This document shows positions 37,505 to 46,541 of a DNA stretch of 64,000 bases, piece after piece (within the stretch, counting starts at the first letter, position 1; every line of letters begins with the position of its first letter). Origin of the DNA: an uncultured Methanomassiliicoccus sp. (GTDB lineage: Archaea > Thermoplasmatota > Thermoplasmata > Methanomassiliicoccales > Methanomassiliicoccaceae); the NCBI GenBank assembly GCA_905202485.1, contig CAJKRY010000001.1, positions 124,001 through 188,000 on the forward strand. Direction: 5' to 3'. The position numbers and the translations under genes are program-made. The notes under the pieces were generated by a model. The model searched no databases, was not told where the DNA came from, and saw only the letters and a list, made by a program, of their open reading frames with translations.

Positions 37505-38443
37505 GTGATTTCAGCTTCCGCACCAGGAAAAATCGTCCTTATGGGAGAACATGCAGTGGTATTCGGGAAGCCAGCTATAGCTTTAGCAGTCAATTTACGT
37601 TTAAGATGCAGAATTGACCGCAGCAATGAGAATCTAGTAAACGGACAGCCTTTGGCGCTGGCCGGAAATCCATATTTGAGTTACATTGTTAACAAATTAC
37701 CCAATGAAACTGCTCTCAATCAGCATTTTTCATTTGATGTTTCATCAGACATTCCTGCAGGTTCAGGCCTAGGATCGTCTGCTGCTCTGAGCGTGGCAAC
37801 TATGGGTGCCCTGGCAGCCCTGAAAAACATACCATTGAATGAAGAAGAAATCTCAAAAAAAGCTTTTGATGTAGAATACAGCGTCCAGGGAAGAGCCAGC
37901 CCGATGGATTCGTCAGTGTCTGCTCATGGTGGAGGCATTTTTTTAGACAGTAAGAAGGGTCCTAATTTTCTCTGGGAATCAAGCAAGAATGACAAGTCCT
38001 GGTTCATACATGATTTGAAAGTCCCGGAGATGGGAATGGTCATAGGATATACAGGAATAAGAAAGCCTACCGGCCCCATGGTTGCCAAAGTAGCAGCATA
38101 CTGCAAGCGCACTAAATTCGCCTGTGAGATCATTGATGAAATCAGCGACATAACGCTTGAAGGGGCGTATGCACTAAATCACAATGACATTGAAAAACTG
38201 GGTAGGCTGATGACTAAGAATCACAAGCTTTTAGCAATACTCGGGGTGTCTTCTCCAGAGTTGCAAAAATTAGTGGATGCCGCCATTCCTTACTCATATG
38301 GTGCAAAATTAACCGGCGGCGGGGGCGGCGGAAGTATGATTGCTTTGACAGATAAACCAGAGAAAGTTTACAGGGCAATAGAGCTTCGCGGCGGAATTCC
38401 TTATATTGTCCGTACCGGAGTAGACGGAGTAAAAATAATGTGA
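37505..38443 (+). CDS. mvk: Mevalonate kinase
   Basis: Phosphorylates mevalonate in isoprenoid synthesis, the source of archaeal lipids. GHMP-kinase motifs are clear: APGKIVLMGEHAVVFGKPA at the N-terminus, the ATP loop IPAGSGLGSSAALSVA, and LTGGGGGGSMIAL near the C-terminus. A GTG start at 37505 fits the family N-terminus. It converges on the geranylgeranyl reductase gene through a shared hairpin, so two steps of lipid synthesis are neighbours here. Confidence 0.95.
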   Translation: MISASAPGKIVLMGEHAVVFGKPAIALAVNLRLRCRIDRSNENLVNGQPLALAGNPYLSYIVNKLPNETALNQHFSFDVSSDIPAGSGLGSSAALSVATMGALAALKNIPLNEEEISKKAFDVEYSVQGRASPMDSSVSAHGGGIFLDSKKGPNFLWESSKNDKSWFIHDLKVPEMGMVIGYTGIRKPTGPMVAKVAAYCKRTKFACEIIDEISDITLEGAYALNHNDIEKLGRLMTKNHKLLAILGVSSPELQKLVDAAIPYSYGAKLTGGGGGGSMIALTDKPEKVYRAIELRGGIPYIVRTGVDGVKIM

Positions 38444-38460
38444 GCGGGGGTTAACCCGCT
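38443..38460. terminator. Hairpin between mvk and geranylgeranyl reductase
   Basis: AGCGGG-GGTTAA-CCCGCT, 6-bp stem spanning both stop codons of the convergent genes. Confidence 0.55.
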
Positions 38461-39650
38461 TAAATTAAGTCTTCAAATTCTTTTACGAGATCTGGATGTT
38501 TCTCTTTAACAATTGCCAGTAAATTCCTGACAGAAAGTTTTTCAACACCAACCTCTGAGATGGTCTTGACTAATGAGTCCAAAGTAGCATCATCTAATGT
38601 AACTAATTTCTCTTTAGCCATCCAGTTGCGCCAGAGCTTGTTTTCCAGACGGTCTCTCCAGTTGTCTTCGTACTCCTGGAAGACGTTCATAGTGTAGTCG
38701 CCTGTTTCTTTTGCCTTGGCAAGAGCTTTTCCGGCAAACATACCAGCGATACAGCTAGTGGAAATTCCTCCTCCAGTAATCGGATCAATCTGTCTAGCAG
38801 CGTCTCCGACCAGAATCACATGATCAATGCAGACTGAGTCCAGAGGTGCACATACAGATACGGCACCGGCTACACATTCCAAAGGCTGTCCGTCTTTAAG
38901 GCCAGGAGTCTCGGCAATGAACTTGTCGAGATACATCTTCGGGTCACCGGGATTCTTGATGAGAGGAGTAAGAACTCCCAATCCCACGTTAGCTGTGTCT
39001 TCTGTCTTAGGGAATACCCATACGTATCCGCCTGGAGCTGCAGAACCGAGTACGAATTCACAGTAGTCATGGTCGTACTTGATATTGGTTAATCTGTACT
39101 GATAGCAGGTCAGGATATCATTCGGTTTTAACGATGTATCAATTCCAGCCCAGCGTCCAATCTGCGACTCATAACCGTCAGCGCCTACAACTGCATCGGC
39201 CAGGATCTCTATTTCTTCACCGTGGCTTACAGCTTTGATACCGGCTACTTTGCCGTCTTTCCAGATCAAACCAGTTGCTGCAGTCTTGAGCATTATTTTT
39301 GCACCGGCTTTAGCAGCGTCTTTTGCCAAGGCTTTGTCAAAGAATACCCTGTCTACGACCCAACCGACTTCATTGCCTGCATTCTTTTCATCAACAAAGT
39401 AGGTGAAACCAGTCGGAGAGACAAATTTTGCTCCCTTGATATCTCTAGCGATCCACTTAGGATCTACTTCAATGCCGACTTCATCAAGCCATGCTTTGGA
39501 GATACCTTCGCCGCATCTGACTGGAGCGCCTATCTCCTGACGCTTCTCAATCAACACAACGTCTACTCCATTTTTAGCTGCCCATTTTGCAGTCATACTG
39601 CCTGCTGGACCGGCGCCTACAACAACCACATCGCACTTAATCTGCCTCAT
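38460..39650 (-). CDS. Geranylgeranyl reductase (digeranylgeranylglycerophospholipid reductase)
   Basis: A 396-residue FAD protein with the dinucleotide-binding motif VVVGAGPAGSMTAKWAA at the N-terminus, CGEGISKAWL, and the second FAD motif VILVGDAARQIDPITGGGI. It saturates the isoprenoid chains of archaeal membrane lipids. Its start overlaps the stop of the small ferredoxin gene (ATGA). In Methanosarcina a neighbouring ferredoxin is known to feed a reductase of this family, so the same arrangement here is meaningful. Confidence 0.94.
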   Translation of the reverse strand: MRQIKCDVVVVGAGPAGSMTAKWAAKNGVDVVLIEKRQEIGAPVRCGEGISKAWLDEVGIEVDPKWIARDIKGAKFVSPTGFTYFVDEKNAGNEVGWVVDRVFFDKALAKDAAKAGAKIMLKTAATGLIWKDGKVAGIKAVSHGEEIEILADAVVGADGYESQIGRWAGIDTSLKPNDILTCYQYRLTNIKYDHDYCEFVLGSAAPGGYVWVFPKTEDTANVGLGVLTPLIKNPGDPKMYLDKFIAETPGLKDGQPLECVAGAVSVCAPLDSVCIDHVILVGDAARQIDPITGGGISTSCIAGMFAGKALAKAKETGDYTMNVFQEYEDNWRDRLENKLWRNWMAKEKLVTLDDATLDSLVKTISEVGVEKLSVRNLLAIVKEKHPDLVKEFEDLI

Positions 39651-39820
39651 TTCTTACCCTCCATCTCTAAAGCTCCGACGGGGCATATTTTGACACATCT
39701 CCCGCAGCGGTTGCAGTTTTCATTGAATTCAAGCATGACATCATTTAGATATATTGCATTTTGAGGGCAGGACCCAACGCATGCTCCGCACTTGTGACAT
39801 TTTTCGATATGCACTATCAT
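39647..39820 (-). CDS. 57-residue 2x4Fe-4S ferredoxin, probable electron donor to the reductase
   Basis: A very short complete gene: M-I-V-H-I-E-K, then CHKCGACVGSCPQNA and CNRCGRCVKICPVGA, ending EGKK. AAAGGAGA lies nine bases before the ATG and the TGA overlaps the reductase ATG, so the two are translationally coupled. It should hand low-potential electrons to geranylgeranyl reductase and perhaps also to the Tes-like enzyme 18 bases upstream in the same operon. Confidence 0.93.
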   Translation of the reverse strand: MIVHIEKCHKCGACVGSCPQNAIYLNDVMLEFNENCNRCGRCVKICPVGALEMEGKK

Positions 39821-39838
39821 AGAACTATCTCCTTTGGA

Positions 39839-41392
39839 TCAGGTATACTCGTTTCCCTGCTTAGCTCTCCATTCATCTAATGGAACTGAGAATTTCTTCT
39901 CAACTTCAGCACGGTATTCTGGTCCTCCGTTATATGCACAGAATGGAATGATTCTTCCATCTGGTACAACGTAGTGGATTACACAGCGCTTGACTCTCTC
40001 GATATCGTAGTTATAGTCATCCTGGAAGTGCATTGCACTTACAAGCAGCATGTTCCATGAGAATTTTGCCAGTCCTTCCTTGGTTTCGTTGTTGAACACG
40101 TTGGTCATCATTTTTATGAACTGCATCGTATTCATACCGTCTGGTATCTTATCCTCAATCATATGCTTCTTGATGATCTTCTCTGCTTTCAACAGAGAGA
40201 GCTTCTTGACTTTTGAGTTCTCAGTCTTCTTGGCTAACTCAAACAGATCGTCAAAAAGACCTTCGACTTCAATGAAGTCTGTGATCGGAATCACATTGTT
40301 TTCATCTTTCACAAACCAATATGTCGCAAGTCCGCAGTGAGGGTGTGCTGAGAATGTTACTTTGTCTTTGCCCAGGAAGGCAGAAGCATATGCAGAGATA
40401 GGCACAACGCTCGGTACCGGATACCAGTCTTTCTTGTGAGCGTATCCAGTCTGTTCTTCAATATCCTTAACAAGATCTGGAATTGTATATCTGCCCTTTT
40501 CCCTCTCTTCCTGCTCCATACGGCCCGTAAATGCCACTGGTTGGAAGTTGACGCCTCTGACGACATCCATATTCTTAATTGCAAATCTGATGATGTCTCC
40601 GATCTGATGATCATTGAGACCTCTGACTAATGTCGGAACTAATACGACGGAAGGACGCTTGTTGGGAACATTCCTGATGTTCTCAATAGCTTTGTTTTTG
40701 ATATCTACCATCTTTCTGCCCCTGGTTCTCATGTAAATGTCATCATCCAGACCATCGAACTGAAGGTAGATTGTATTCAAACCGGCTTCTGCGCATTTGA
40801 TGGCAAATTCAGGATCGTTTGCTAACTTTACACCGTTTGTAGCAACCTGAATCTGAGCGAATTTGAGTTCTTTCGCTTTTTTAATTACATCAAAAAATCT
40901 AGGGTAAATTGTAGGCTCTCCGCCTGCAAACTGAACTGCCGTGCACGGCACTGGCCTTTCCGCACGTAGGTTTTCAAGCATCTTGACGACCTCATCGTAT
41001 GAAGGCTCATACACATACCCGGCCTGGTTAGCATTTGCAAAACAGATTGGACAGTTCATGTTGCATCTGTTAGTCAGATCCAGATTTGCTAAGACGGTGT
41101 GACTTGCATGCAGATTACAGAGTCCGCAGTTATCAGGACAGCTTGTAGCATCCTGGATCAGAGCATTCGATACACCAGTGGTATCATATGCGAATTTCTC
41201 TGCTTTTAAGTAAAGCTCTACGTCAGACCAGTAAATGTCTGTGACCTTACCGTGTTCTGGACAGACCTTATCCATCAACACTTTGCCATTTGATTCGTAT
41301 ATGGTAGCAGGTACAACCTTTTTACATTCGGGACAAAGAGACTTTGTATCTTTTGGGAGTCCCTTCTTTAATGCACTATCTATTGTAATCAT
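39839..41392 (-). CDS. tes: Tes-like radical SAM enzyme, putative tetraether lipid synthase
   Basis: A 517-residue radical SAM protein of the MJ0619/Tes group, which joins two archaeol chains into tetraether (GDGT) lipids. The N-terminus has a rubredoxin-like CPEC and a second pair at VCPEHG; TSCPDNCGLC precedes the core cluster motif CNMNCPIC (about residue 115), and FAGGEPTIYPRF is the SAM-binding motif. The C-terminal part with HYVVPDGRIIPFCAYN is also family-like. Older annotation calls such proteins generic radical SAM. Position in one operon with the ferredoxin and geranylgeranyl reductase supports the lipid role. The start is preceded by CGGGGAC. Confidence 0.82.
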   Translation of the reverse strand: MITIDSALKKGLPKDTKSLCPECKKVVPATIYESNGKVLMDKVCPEHGKVTDIYWSDVELYLKAEKFAYDTTGVSNALIQDATSCPDNCGLCNLHASHTVLANLDLTNRCNMNCPICFANANQAGYVYEPSYDEVVKMLENLRAERPVPCTAVQFAGGEPTIYPRFFDVIKKAKELKFAQIQVATNGVKLANDPEFAIKCAEAGLNTIYLQFDGLDDDIYMRTRGRKMVDIKNKAIENIRNVPNKRPSVVLVPTLVRGLNDHQIGDIIRFAIKNMDVVRGVNFQPVAFTGRMEQEEREKGRYTIPDLVKDIEEQTGYAHKKDWYPVPSVVPISAYASAFLGKDKVTFSAHPHCGLATYWFVKDENNVIPITDFIEVEGLFDDLFELAKKTENSKVKKLSLLKAEKIIKKHMIEDKIPDGMNTMQFIKMMTNVFNNETKEGLAKFSWNMLLVSAMHFQDDYNYDIERVKRCVIHYVVPDGRIIPFCAYNGGPEYRAEVEKKFSVPLDEWRAKQGNEYT

Positions 41393-41436
41393 AACAAGTC
41401 CCCGAAGTTAGAATGATAGATAGGTATTTAATAGAA

Positions 41437-41457
41437 TTGTAGCGCTTGTTGCTACAA
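41437..41457. promoter_or_regulatory. Inverted repeat abutting the trmB start, between tes and trmB
   Basis: TTGTAGC-N7-GCTACAA is a perfect 7-bp inverted repeat whose last base touches the ATG at 41458. A symmetric TATTTAATA box at about 41424-41432 lies just upstream and could serve either direction. A regulator bound here would cover the transcript start of its own gene and sit near the tes operon promoter. Confidence 0.6.
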
Positions 41458-42204
41458 ATGAATGAAGAAAATTTATTCAAATTTTTATCTTCCGATCCAA
41501 TGGATGTAGAACAAACTAAGTCGGAATTACTGTCGCTTCTGAGTAACCTAGGATTCTCAGAATATGAAGCTAAAGCGTATCTCTCACTCATAATGAAAAC
41601 AAGAGCTTCAGCAGAGGAAGTAGCGGAAATGGCTGAAATCCCAAGAACTTCTTCATATAAGGTTCTTAAAAGTCTGATATCAAAAGGATTTGCAACTTCT
41701 AAAGAAGGCCGTCCAACGCAGTATTTTCCAGTTCATCCGCGAAACGTCCGAGACCGGTTTATTGCCGATTTCAGCAGATCTTTTGAGAAACTGGAAATGG
41801 CTTACGGCCTCATCACTGAAAAGGGAACGCCTCAGATTGTATACACGATGACTGGAAAAGCAAAAATAATTGCAAAAATAGGCGACATGCTTGATTCTAC
41901 AGAAGAGTCGTTCTTCATCGCCTCACCGCTGATAGAAGAGATATATAGGTATTGTTTCCACAGCTTTTCTAAAGCCGTCAAACGCGGTGTGAATATTGTT
42001 GTCGTTACAATTCCAGGACCTGAAATACATTATGCTTCAGAAGTTGTCAGAAAAAAAGGGATAATGGCTACAGACGTGCTTGCAGATTGTAAAGCTGCCA
42101 TGCTGGCTTCAAATGATCTCGGCATCTGCGGTTACACTGATAATGAATTCATTGTAGGACATATGCAGTCATTTCTGCTGATATCATTATTAAATGAAGG
42201 TTAG
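41458..42204 (+). CDS. TrmB-family transcriptional regulator
   Basis: N-terminal TrmB winged helix (about residues 15-85; LGFSEYEAKAYLSLI, IPRTSSYKVLKSLISKGF) plus a C-terminal PLD-like sensor domain (about 110-245; SFFIASPLIEEIYRY, VVTIPGPEIHYA). Such regulators bind sugars or other ligands in archaea. It diverges from the tes-ferredoxin-reductase operon with only 65 bases between, and a perfect inverted repeat touches its start, so it probably controls membrane-lipid genes and itself. A TTG at 41446 is an unlikely alternative start. Confidence 0.88.
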   Translation: MNEENLFKFLSSDPMDVEQTKSELLSLLSNLGFSEYEAKAYLSLIMKTRASAEEVAEMAEIPRTSSYKVLKSLISKGFATSKEGRPTQYFPVHPRNVRDRFIADFSRSFEKLEMAYGLITEKGTPQIVYTMTGKAKIIAKIGDMLDSTEESFFIASPLIEEIYRYCFHSFSKAVKRGVNIVVVTIPGPEIHYASEVVRKKGIMATDVLADCKAAMLASNDLGICGYTDNEFIVGHMQSFLLISLLNEG

Positions 42205-42224
42205 GATGATTTTTCAGATCATCC
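42204..42224. terminator. Hairpin between convergent trmB and serS
   Basis: GGATGAT-N7-ATCATCC is a perfect 7-bp stem overlapping both stop codons. Confidence 0.5.
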
Positions 42225-43481
42225 AATTATTTTCTGTCCTTTCATGTACGGACGCAGAACTTCTGGAATTACGATCTTGCCGTCAGGAGTCTGATAGTTT
42301 TCCATGATAGCTACAATCGTCCTCGGCAAAGCGAGGCCTGATCCGTTTAAAGTGTTGACAAATTCACTCTTTAGATGCGGCTCCGGACGATATTTTATTC
42401 TGGCTCTGCGGGCCTGGAAATCAGTGAAACAAGAGCATGATGAAACTTCCAGCCATTGATCTGCGGCTGGAGCATAAGCCTCCAGATCATACGTCTTTGC
42501 AGACGCGAATCCCATGTCCCCTGTGCATAACAAAAGAACGCGATATGGCAGTTCCAGACCGCGCAGGATTGCTTCAGCATTGCCGCGCAGCGTTTCCAGT
42601 CTTTCCATAGAACCCTGCGGGAGAACGAATTCGACAAGCTCGATTTTATTAAACTGATGAACCCTGATTATTCCTCTGGTATCAGCATTTCTTCCCGCTT
42701 CGCGTCTGAATGAGGGGAGATATGCTGTATAATATTTTGGAAGATCAGTCTTCTCAAAGATCTCATCCTGATGCATGTTTGTTACCGGAACCTCTGCAGT
42801 CGGATTGAGCCATAAGTCATCTCTTTCGCACCAGTACATATCCTCTTTCATTTTAGGATACTGCCCGGTCCCTATTACAGCATCCTTGTTGATTATCGCC
42901 GGAGGAATTATTTCAGTATACCCCTGATCATAATGGACATCCAGCATATACTGGATTACGGCACGTTCCAGCCTAGCTCCGTCACCTTTCATGATATAGA
43001 ACCCGCTGCCGGTTATCTTTGCGCCCCTTACAAAATCAATAATGTCAAGGTCTTCACCTAGTTCATAATGTTTTTTAGGTTCAAAATCAAACTTTTTCGG
43101 CGTTCCCCATTCCATTATAACTTTGTTTCCGTCATAATCCTTTCCGACCGGGACACTTTTATCGGGCACATTTGGTATATTTAGAGCAATATCTTCCCTT
43201 TTTAATTCAAGCTCTATTTTGAGTGCATCGAGTTCTTTGATTTTTTCAGAAACCTGCTTCATCTCAGCAATGACTTTCTGTTTTTCATCACCTTTCAAAC
43301 TCGGAATACGACTTGAAGCATCGTTGCGTTCGTGTTTCAGCCTGTTACTATCATCAACGGCCTTTCTCCATTCCTCATCCACGGCTAAAAAATCGTCCAG
43401 AAGCTTCTCTGAATAATTCCTGTTTTTAAGTGATTCCCTGATAAGATCGGGGTTGTTACGGATTAGATCGATGTCTAGCAA
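42219..43481 (-). CDS. serS: Seryl-tRNA synthetase
   Basis: A 420-residue class II synthetase of the common type, with an N-terminal coiled-coil arm (about residues 30-100), motif 2 (FRREAGRNADTRGIIRVHQF) and motif 3 (GSGLALPRTIVAIMENYQ). It is not the rare methanogen-type SerRS. It heads a minus-strand group but is separated from the YhbY-rnp4 pair by 50 bases. Confidence 0.96.
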   Translation of the reverse strand: MLDIDLIRNNPDLIRESLKNRNYSEKLLDDFLAVDEEWRKAVDDSNRLKHERNDASSRIPSLKGDEKQKVIAEMKQVSEKIKELDALKIELELKREDIALNIPNVPDKSVPVGKDYDGNKVIMEWGTPKKFDFEPKKHYELGEDLDIIDFVRGAKITGSGFYIMKGDGARLERAVIQYMLDVHYDQGYTEIIPPAIINKDAVIGTGQYPKMKEDMYWCERDDLWLNPTAEVPVTNMHQDEIFEKTDLPKYYTAYLPSFRREAGRNADTRGIIRVHQFNKIELVEFVLPQGSMERLETLRGNAEAILRGLELPYRVLLLCTGDMGFASAKTYDLEAYAPAADQWLEVSSCSCFTDFQARRARIKYRPEPHLKSEFVNTLNGSGLALPRTIVAIMENYQTPDGKIVIPEVLRPYMKGQKIIG

Positions 43482-43531
43482 TGCGGGTTCCCCACACGGC
43501 TAATTACATCAAGTATTCAAAAACTCTTGTA

Positions 43532-43807
43532 TCAGTTTTCTGCTATTTTGGGATCACATAGCAGAATTGTAAAACCTCTTGTTTCAACGCACTTCACTTC
43601 AGCACGTTCTGCTATATCTGCTGCTACGACTTTGATGTCTTCACCAGCTGCAGGCAGCATTTTTACTTTGACGATCTTTGCTCTTTTTATCTGAGCTTTT
43701 ATCTCATCAATTACACCATCAGAAACTCCCTCTTTCCCAACGTGAATTGTAGGATCAATGGTGCTTCCCCTCTTTACGAGTTCTTTTTTGCTTAACTTTG
43801 TTGACAT
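43532..43807 (-). CDS. YhbY/CRM-domain RNA-binding protein
   Basis: A 91-residue single CRM domain with KKELVKRGSTIDPTIHVGKEGVS at the start and ETRGFTILLC at the end. Archaeal and bacterial relatives bind pre-ribosomal RNA. It follows rnp4 with no spacer between stop and start, an archaeal arrangement linking RNase P and ribosome maturation. Confidence 0.92.
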   Translation of the reverse strand: MSTKLSKKELVKRGSTIDPTIHVGKEGVSDGVIDEIKAQIKRAKIVKVKMLPAAGEDIKVVAADIAERAEVKCVETRGFTILLCDPKIAEN

Positions 43808-44128
43808 TTAATCACTCTTTTTGTATGCATATGATGTTCTTATAATCTTACCACAGTTTAAGCAGTGTATGCTTAAATGACCTGAGTTCAGTCTAACTCT
43901 GCAGTTTGTTCCCGGAATAAGAGGAGACAGGCAGTCTTTGCAGTATAAATCTTCTTTGGGTATTGAGGTTTTGGTTTTATTGCTTATTTTTCTGGCTAGC
44001 TCGACATATCTTTTGCTCATTTTGTAATTTCCATACCGAGACTCGCTGCGGGCCATCTGCATTAAGGTATTGATTCTATCCATGGAAATATATTTAATTT
44101 CCTTGGAAGACATTCTCTTCTTAGTCAT
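43808..44128 (-). CDS. rnp4: RNase P protein component 4 (Rpp21)
   Basis: A 106-residue zinc-ribbon protein. Two N-terminal helices are followed by CKDC and CLNC pairs that bind zinc, with the basic NCRVRLNSG segment between. It is a protein subunit of the archaeal RNase P holoenzyme that trims tRNA 5' ends. It directly abuts the YhbY gene. Confidence 0.9.
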   Translation of the reverse strand: MTKKRMSSKEIKYISMDRINTLMQMARSESRYGNYKMSKRYVELARKISNKTKTSIPKEDLYCKDCLSPLIPGTNCRVRLNSGHLSIHCLNCGKIIRTSYAYKKSD

Positions 44129-44322
44129 CCGGCGTTTATGTAAAATATCCGTCTATTAGATTCTTCGCTTCAAACTGCGGTTCAAAGTGTAAATATCTTG
44201 ACAATATCAGGACAAAATGAAGCGTTGAATGTCTATGAAGAATGAAAAAAGGATATACCAAGACGGCTATCTGCCAGACGCTTTGTTGTATTTATACAGC
44301 ACAATGAATTGGAAGGACTGAC

Positions 44323-46212
44323 TTGGACGAGACAATATTGCTGATAAATCTTGCATGCCTCATGCTTGTAGCTGGAGCCTGCACCCTGATTTTCTCCAAG
44401 TTGAAACTTCCCTCGGTTATAGGATATTTAGCAGCCGGAATTATAATTGGACCAATATTGGAACTATCAAATTCCAGTGAGATGATGTCTATCGTCTCGA
44501 TATTTTCCGACTTAGGCATTGTAATTTTAATGTTTTATATCGGGCTGGAGTTAAATCTTCAAAAGCTCAAAAAGGTAGGAAAATACGTAATTGTAGTCGC
44601 GGCCATCCAGTTACCGCTGGTAGTCATGTTCGGCTACATCGCCGGAATTGCCATGGGCTGGAGCTTTACTGCTTCTATATTCTTAGGAGCAGTTTTGTCA
44701 GGATCCAGCACAGCTGTGGTCGCGGCGGTGCTGAAATCAAACAACGTGATAGATGACGAGACTAAAGATGGTATCATTCTGATCACAGTCATGGAAGACA
44801 TCGGTCAGGTGATAATATTAACAATGGCTACGCCTCTGCTGAGCGGAAATTCTCCAGAATTGGATGCAACTTTAATCCTGATATTCAGTATCGTAGTATT
44901 CATTGGATTGAGCATTGCCGTGGGTGTGCTGCTGATTCCGAGATTCTTAAACTGGGTTGGAAAAAAGTACAATCCGGAATCGCTGCTGATAATTTCAATG
45001 GGGTTGTGTTTTGCCATGGCTCTCTGCGCTTCATCAATCGGCCTTTCGATTGCTATTGGCGCATTTTTAATGGGTTTGATCATATCTCAATGCGAGTACT
45101 CAAAAATCGTCATGGCGAGGGTAGAACCCCTCAAAGAGATTTTTATGGCAGTATTTTTCATTTCAATTGGGATAGAAATTGTTCCAGCAGAACTTGTTGA
45201 CAATCTCCTATTGATCTTCATCATCGTAATCGTGTTCATATTAGCAAAGGGCTTCTCTGCCACGTTTGCATGCTACATTGCCAACCGTCCGTTAAAAACA
45301 GCATTCATCTCTGCCGCCAGCCTCTTGGCAATGGGAGAGTTCGCACTTATCATCTCTAAAACTGCATATGATGCTGGTGCGGTTCAAAGCTGGTTCTACA
45401 CATCAGTGATCGGAGCTTGTCTAGTCTCAATGATCCTGCTGCCACCAATTTCCAAGAATTCCATTAAAATATATGACAAAGCATCGGCGGCTGCACCCAG
45501 CTGGCTACACAAATGGATTAATAAAGCCAATGAAATCCGTGCTGATTTGTTTGCCAGAGTTTCATTCTCACCGGCATCCAAAAAGATTGCTGCTAGAGAG
45601 ACACTGATGATTGTTATTGACTTTGGAGTAATAATAATCGCTGAGATACTGTTCTATTACCTGTCTCCATATGTCGTAGGATATGTAGCCGAAGCACTAC
45701 CCGGTCTGAACCGTTATGTGATGTTAGCAATACTAATTGCAGACTTCGTTGTATTGATTCCAGTTGTCCACTCACTAGTTCAAAGTCTAAAAGCCATTTC
45801 CAAACTGATGATTGTAGGAGGAACCATCTCTAAAACTACAAAAACTACGGAAGTCACTCCTCTCTTTTCATTTGTTGAAAACATGAGCACGGTAATCAGC
45901 GTTACCATTATTACACTGCTGATCCTGATTGTTGTACCCATATCATTTGGCATATGGAATTACTTTGTAGGGCTACTCATATGCCTGATTATTGTTTTAG
46001 TCTACGTAGTGTACAGCAAGAAGAATAGTTACATGAAAGCCCGTACTGCCGTTATAAACACTATTTCTGAAAGGAGAATTCACTCTTCATGGTCTGAAGA
46101 TAGATATGAAGAGGATCAAGAAGGATTCGTGTCAGATATTTCTACACATGAACATGAAGGCTTTGAAGATGCACCAGACTCACTGAAGAAAAATGATGAT
46201 AAACCTCAGTAA
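44323..46212 (+). CDS. Cation:proton antiporter (Kef/CPA2 type)
   Basis: A 629-residue membrane protein. Residues 1-390 form a typical CPA2 exchanger (KLPSVIGYLAAGIIIGP, FLGAVLSGSSTAVVAAVL, GLSIAIGAFLMGLIIS); residues 430-585 add further membrane helices and the tail is acidic and soluble. There is no TrkA-N nucleotide domain, unlike KefC. It should exchange K+ or Na+ for protons. The TTG start at 44323 is supported by a GGAAGG site. Confidence 0.9.
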   Translation: MDETILLINLACLMLVAGACTLIFSKLKLPSVIGYLAAGIIIGPILELSNSSEMMSIVSIFSDLGIVILMFYIGLELNLQKLKKVGKYVIVVAAIQLPLVVMFGYIAGIAMGWSFTASIFLGAVLSGSSTAVVAAVLKSNNVIDDETKDGIILITVMEDIGQVIILTMATPLLSGNSPELDATLILIFSIVVFIGLSIAVGVLLIPRFLNWVGKKYNPESLLIISMGLCFAMALCASSIGLSIAIGAFLMGLIISQCEYSKIVMARVEPLKEIFMAVFFISIGIEIVPAELVDNLLLIFIIVIVFILAKGFSATFACYIANRPLKTAFISAASLLAMGEFALIISKTAYDAGAVQSWFYTSVIGACLVSMILLPPISKNSIKIYDKASAAAPSWLHKWINKANEIRADLFARVSFSPASKKIAARETLMIVIDFGVIIIAEILFYYLSPYVVGYVAEALPGLNRYVMLAILIADFVVLIPVVHSLVQSLKAISKLMIVGGTISKTTKTTEVTPLFSFVENMSTVISVTIITLLILIVVPISFGIWNYFVGLLICLIIVLVYVVYSKKNSYMKARTAVINTISERRIHSSWSEDRYEEDQEGFVSDISTHEHEGFEDAPDSLKKNDDKPQ

Positions 46213-46269
46213 GATTTGCTATTGAAAAATAAGAAAAAGAAAATAAAATTGGTTGATGCATATCTGCAA

Positions 46270-46464
46270 TTATTTTCCCAGCAATTTATCCACTTTGTTC
46301 ATGAACCGATATGCATGATCACTTATAATCTCTGCAACCCCTTCTTCTATCAAAGGTGATACTTCTACAGTTACTCTCAGTAAAGTCGATATTTTCGTCC
46401 CTTCGTTTGCTGTTGTTTCCCAGGTTCTTGCGAATGCTTCCAATGTGTTCATAATATACACGCT
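46270..46464 (-). CDS. Small hypothetical protein
   Basis: About 60-64 residues with a plausible soluble composition (FARTWETTANEGTKIS, LLRVTVEVSPLIEEG). I favour the GTG at 46464, six bases after GGTG; TTG at 46470 and ATG at 46455 are alternatives. It is divergent from the ribbon-helix-helix gene, with a palindrome between. Function is unknown. Confidence 0.5.
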   Translation of the reverse strand, partial: SVYIMNTLEAFARTWETTANEGTKISTLLRVTVEVSPLIEEGVAEIISDHAYRFMNKVDKLLGK

Positions 46465-46467
46465 CAA

Positions 46468-46482
46468 CACCTTTAAAAGGTG
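46468..46482. promoter_or_regulatory. Perfect palindrome between two small divergent genes
   Basis: CACCTTT-A-AAAGGTG lies between the small minus-strand gene and the ribbon-helix-helix gene. Its AGGTG half also supplies the ribosome site of the former. An operator for the RHH protein is possible. Confidence 0.35.
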
Positions 46483-46541
46483 CTAAGCAGTGTATTATCT
46501 TGTGAATATTTAAAATGTTTTACGCTGTTAGGCAATGTAGC

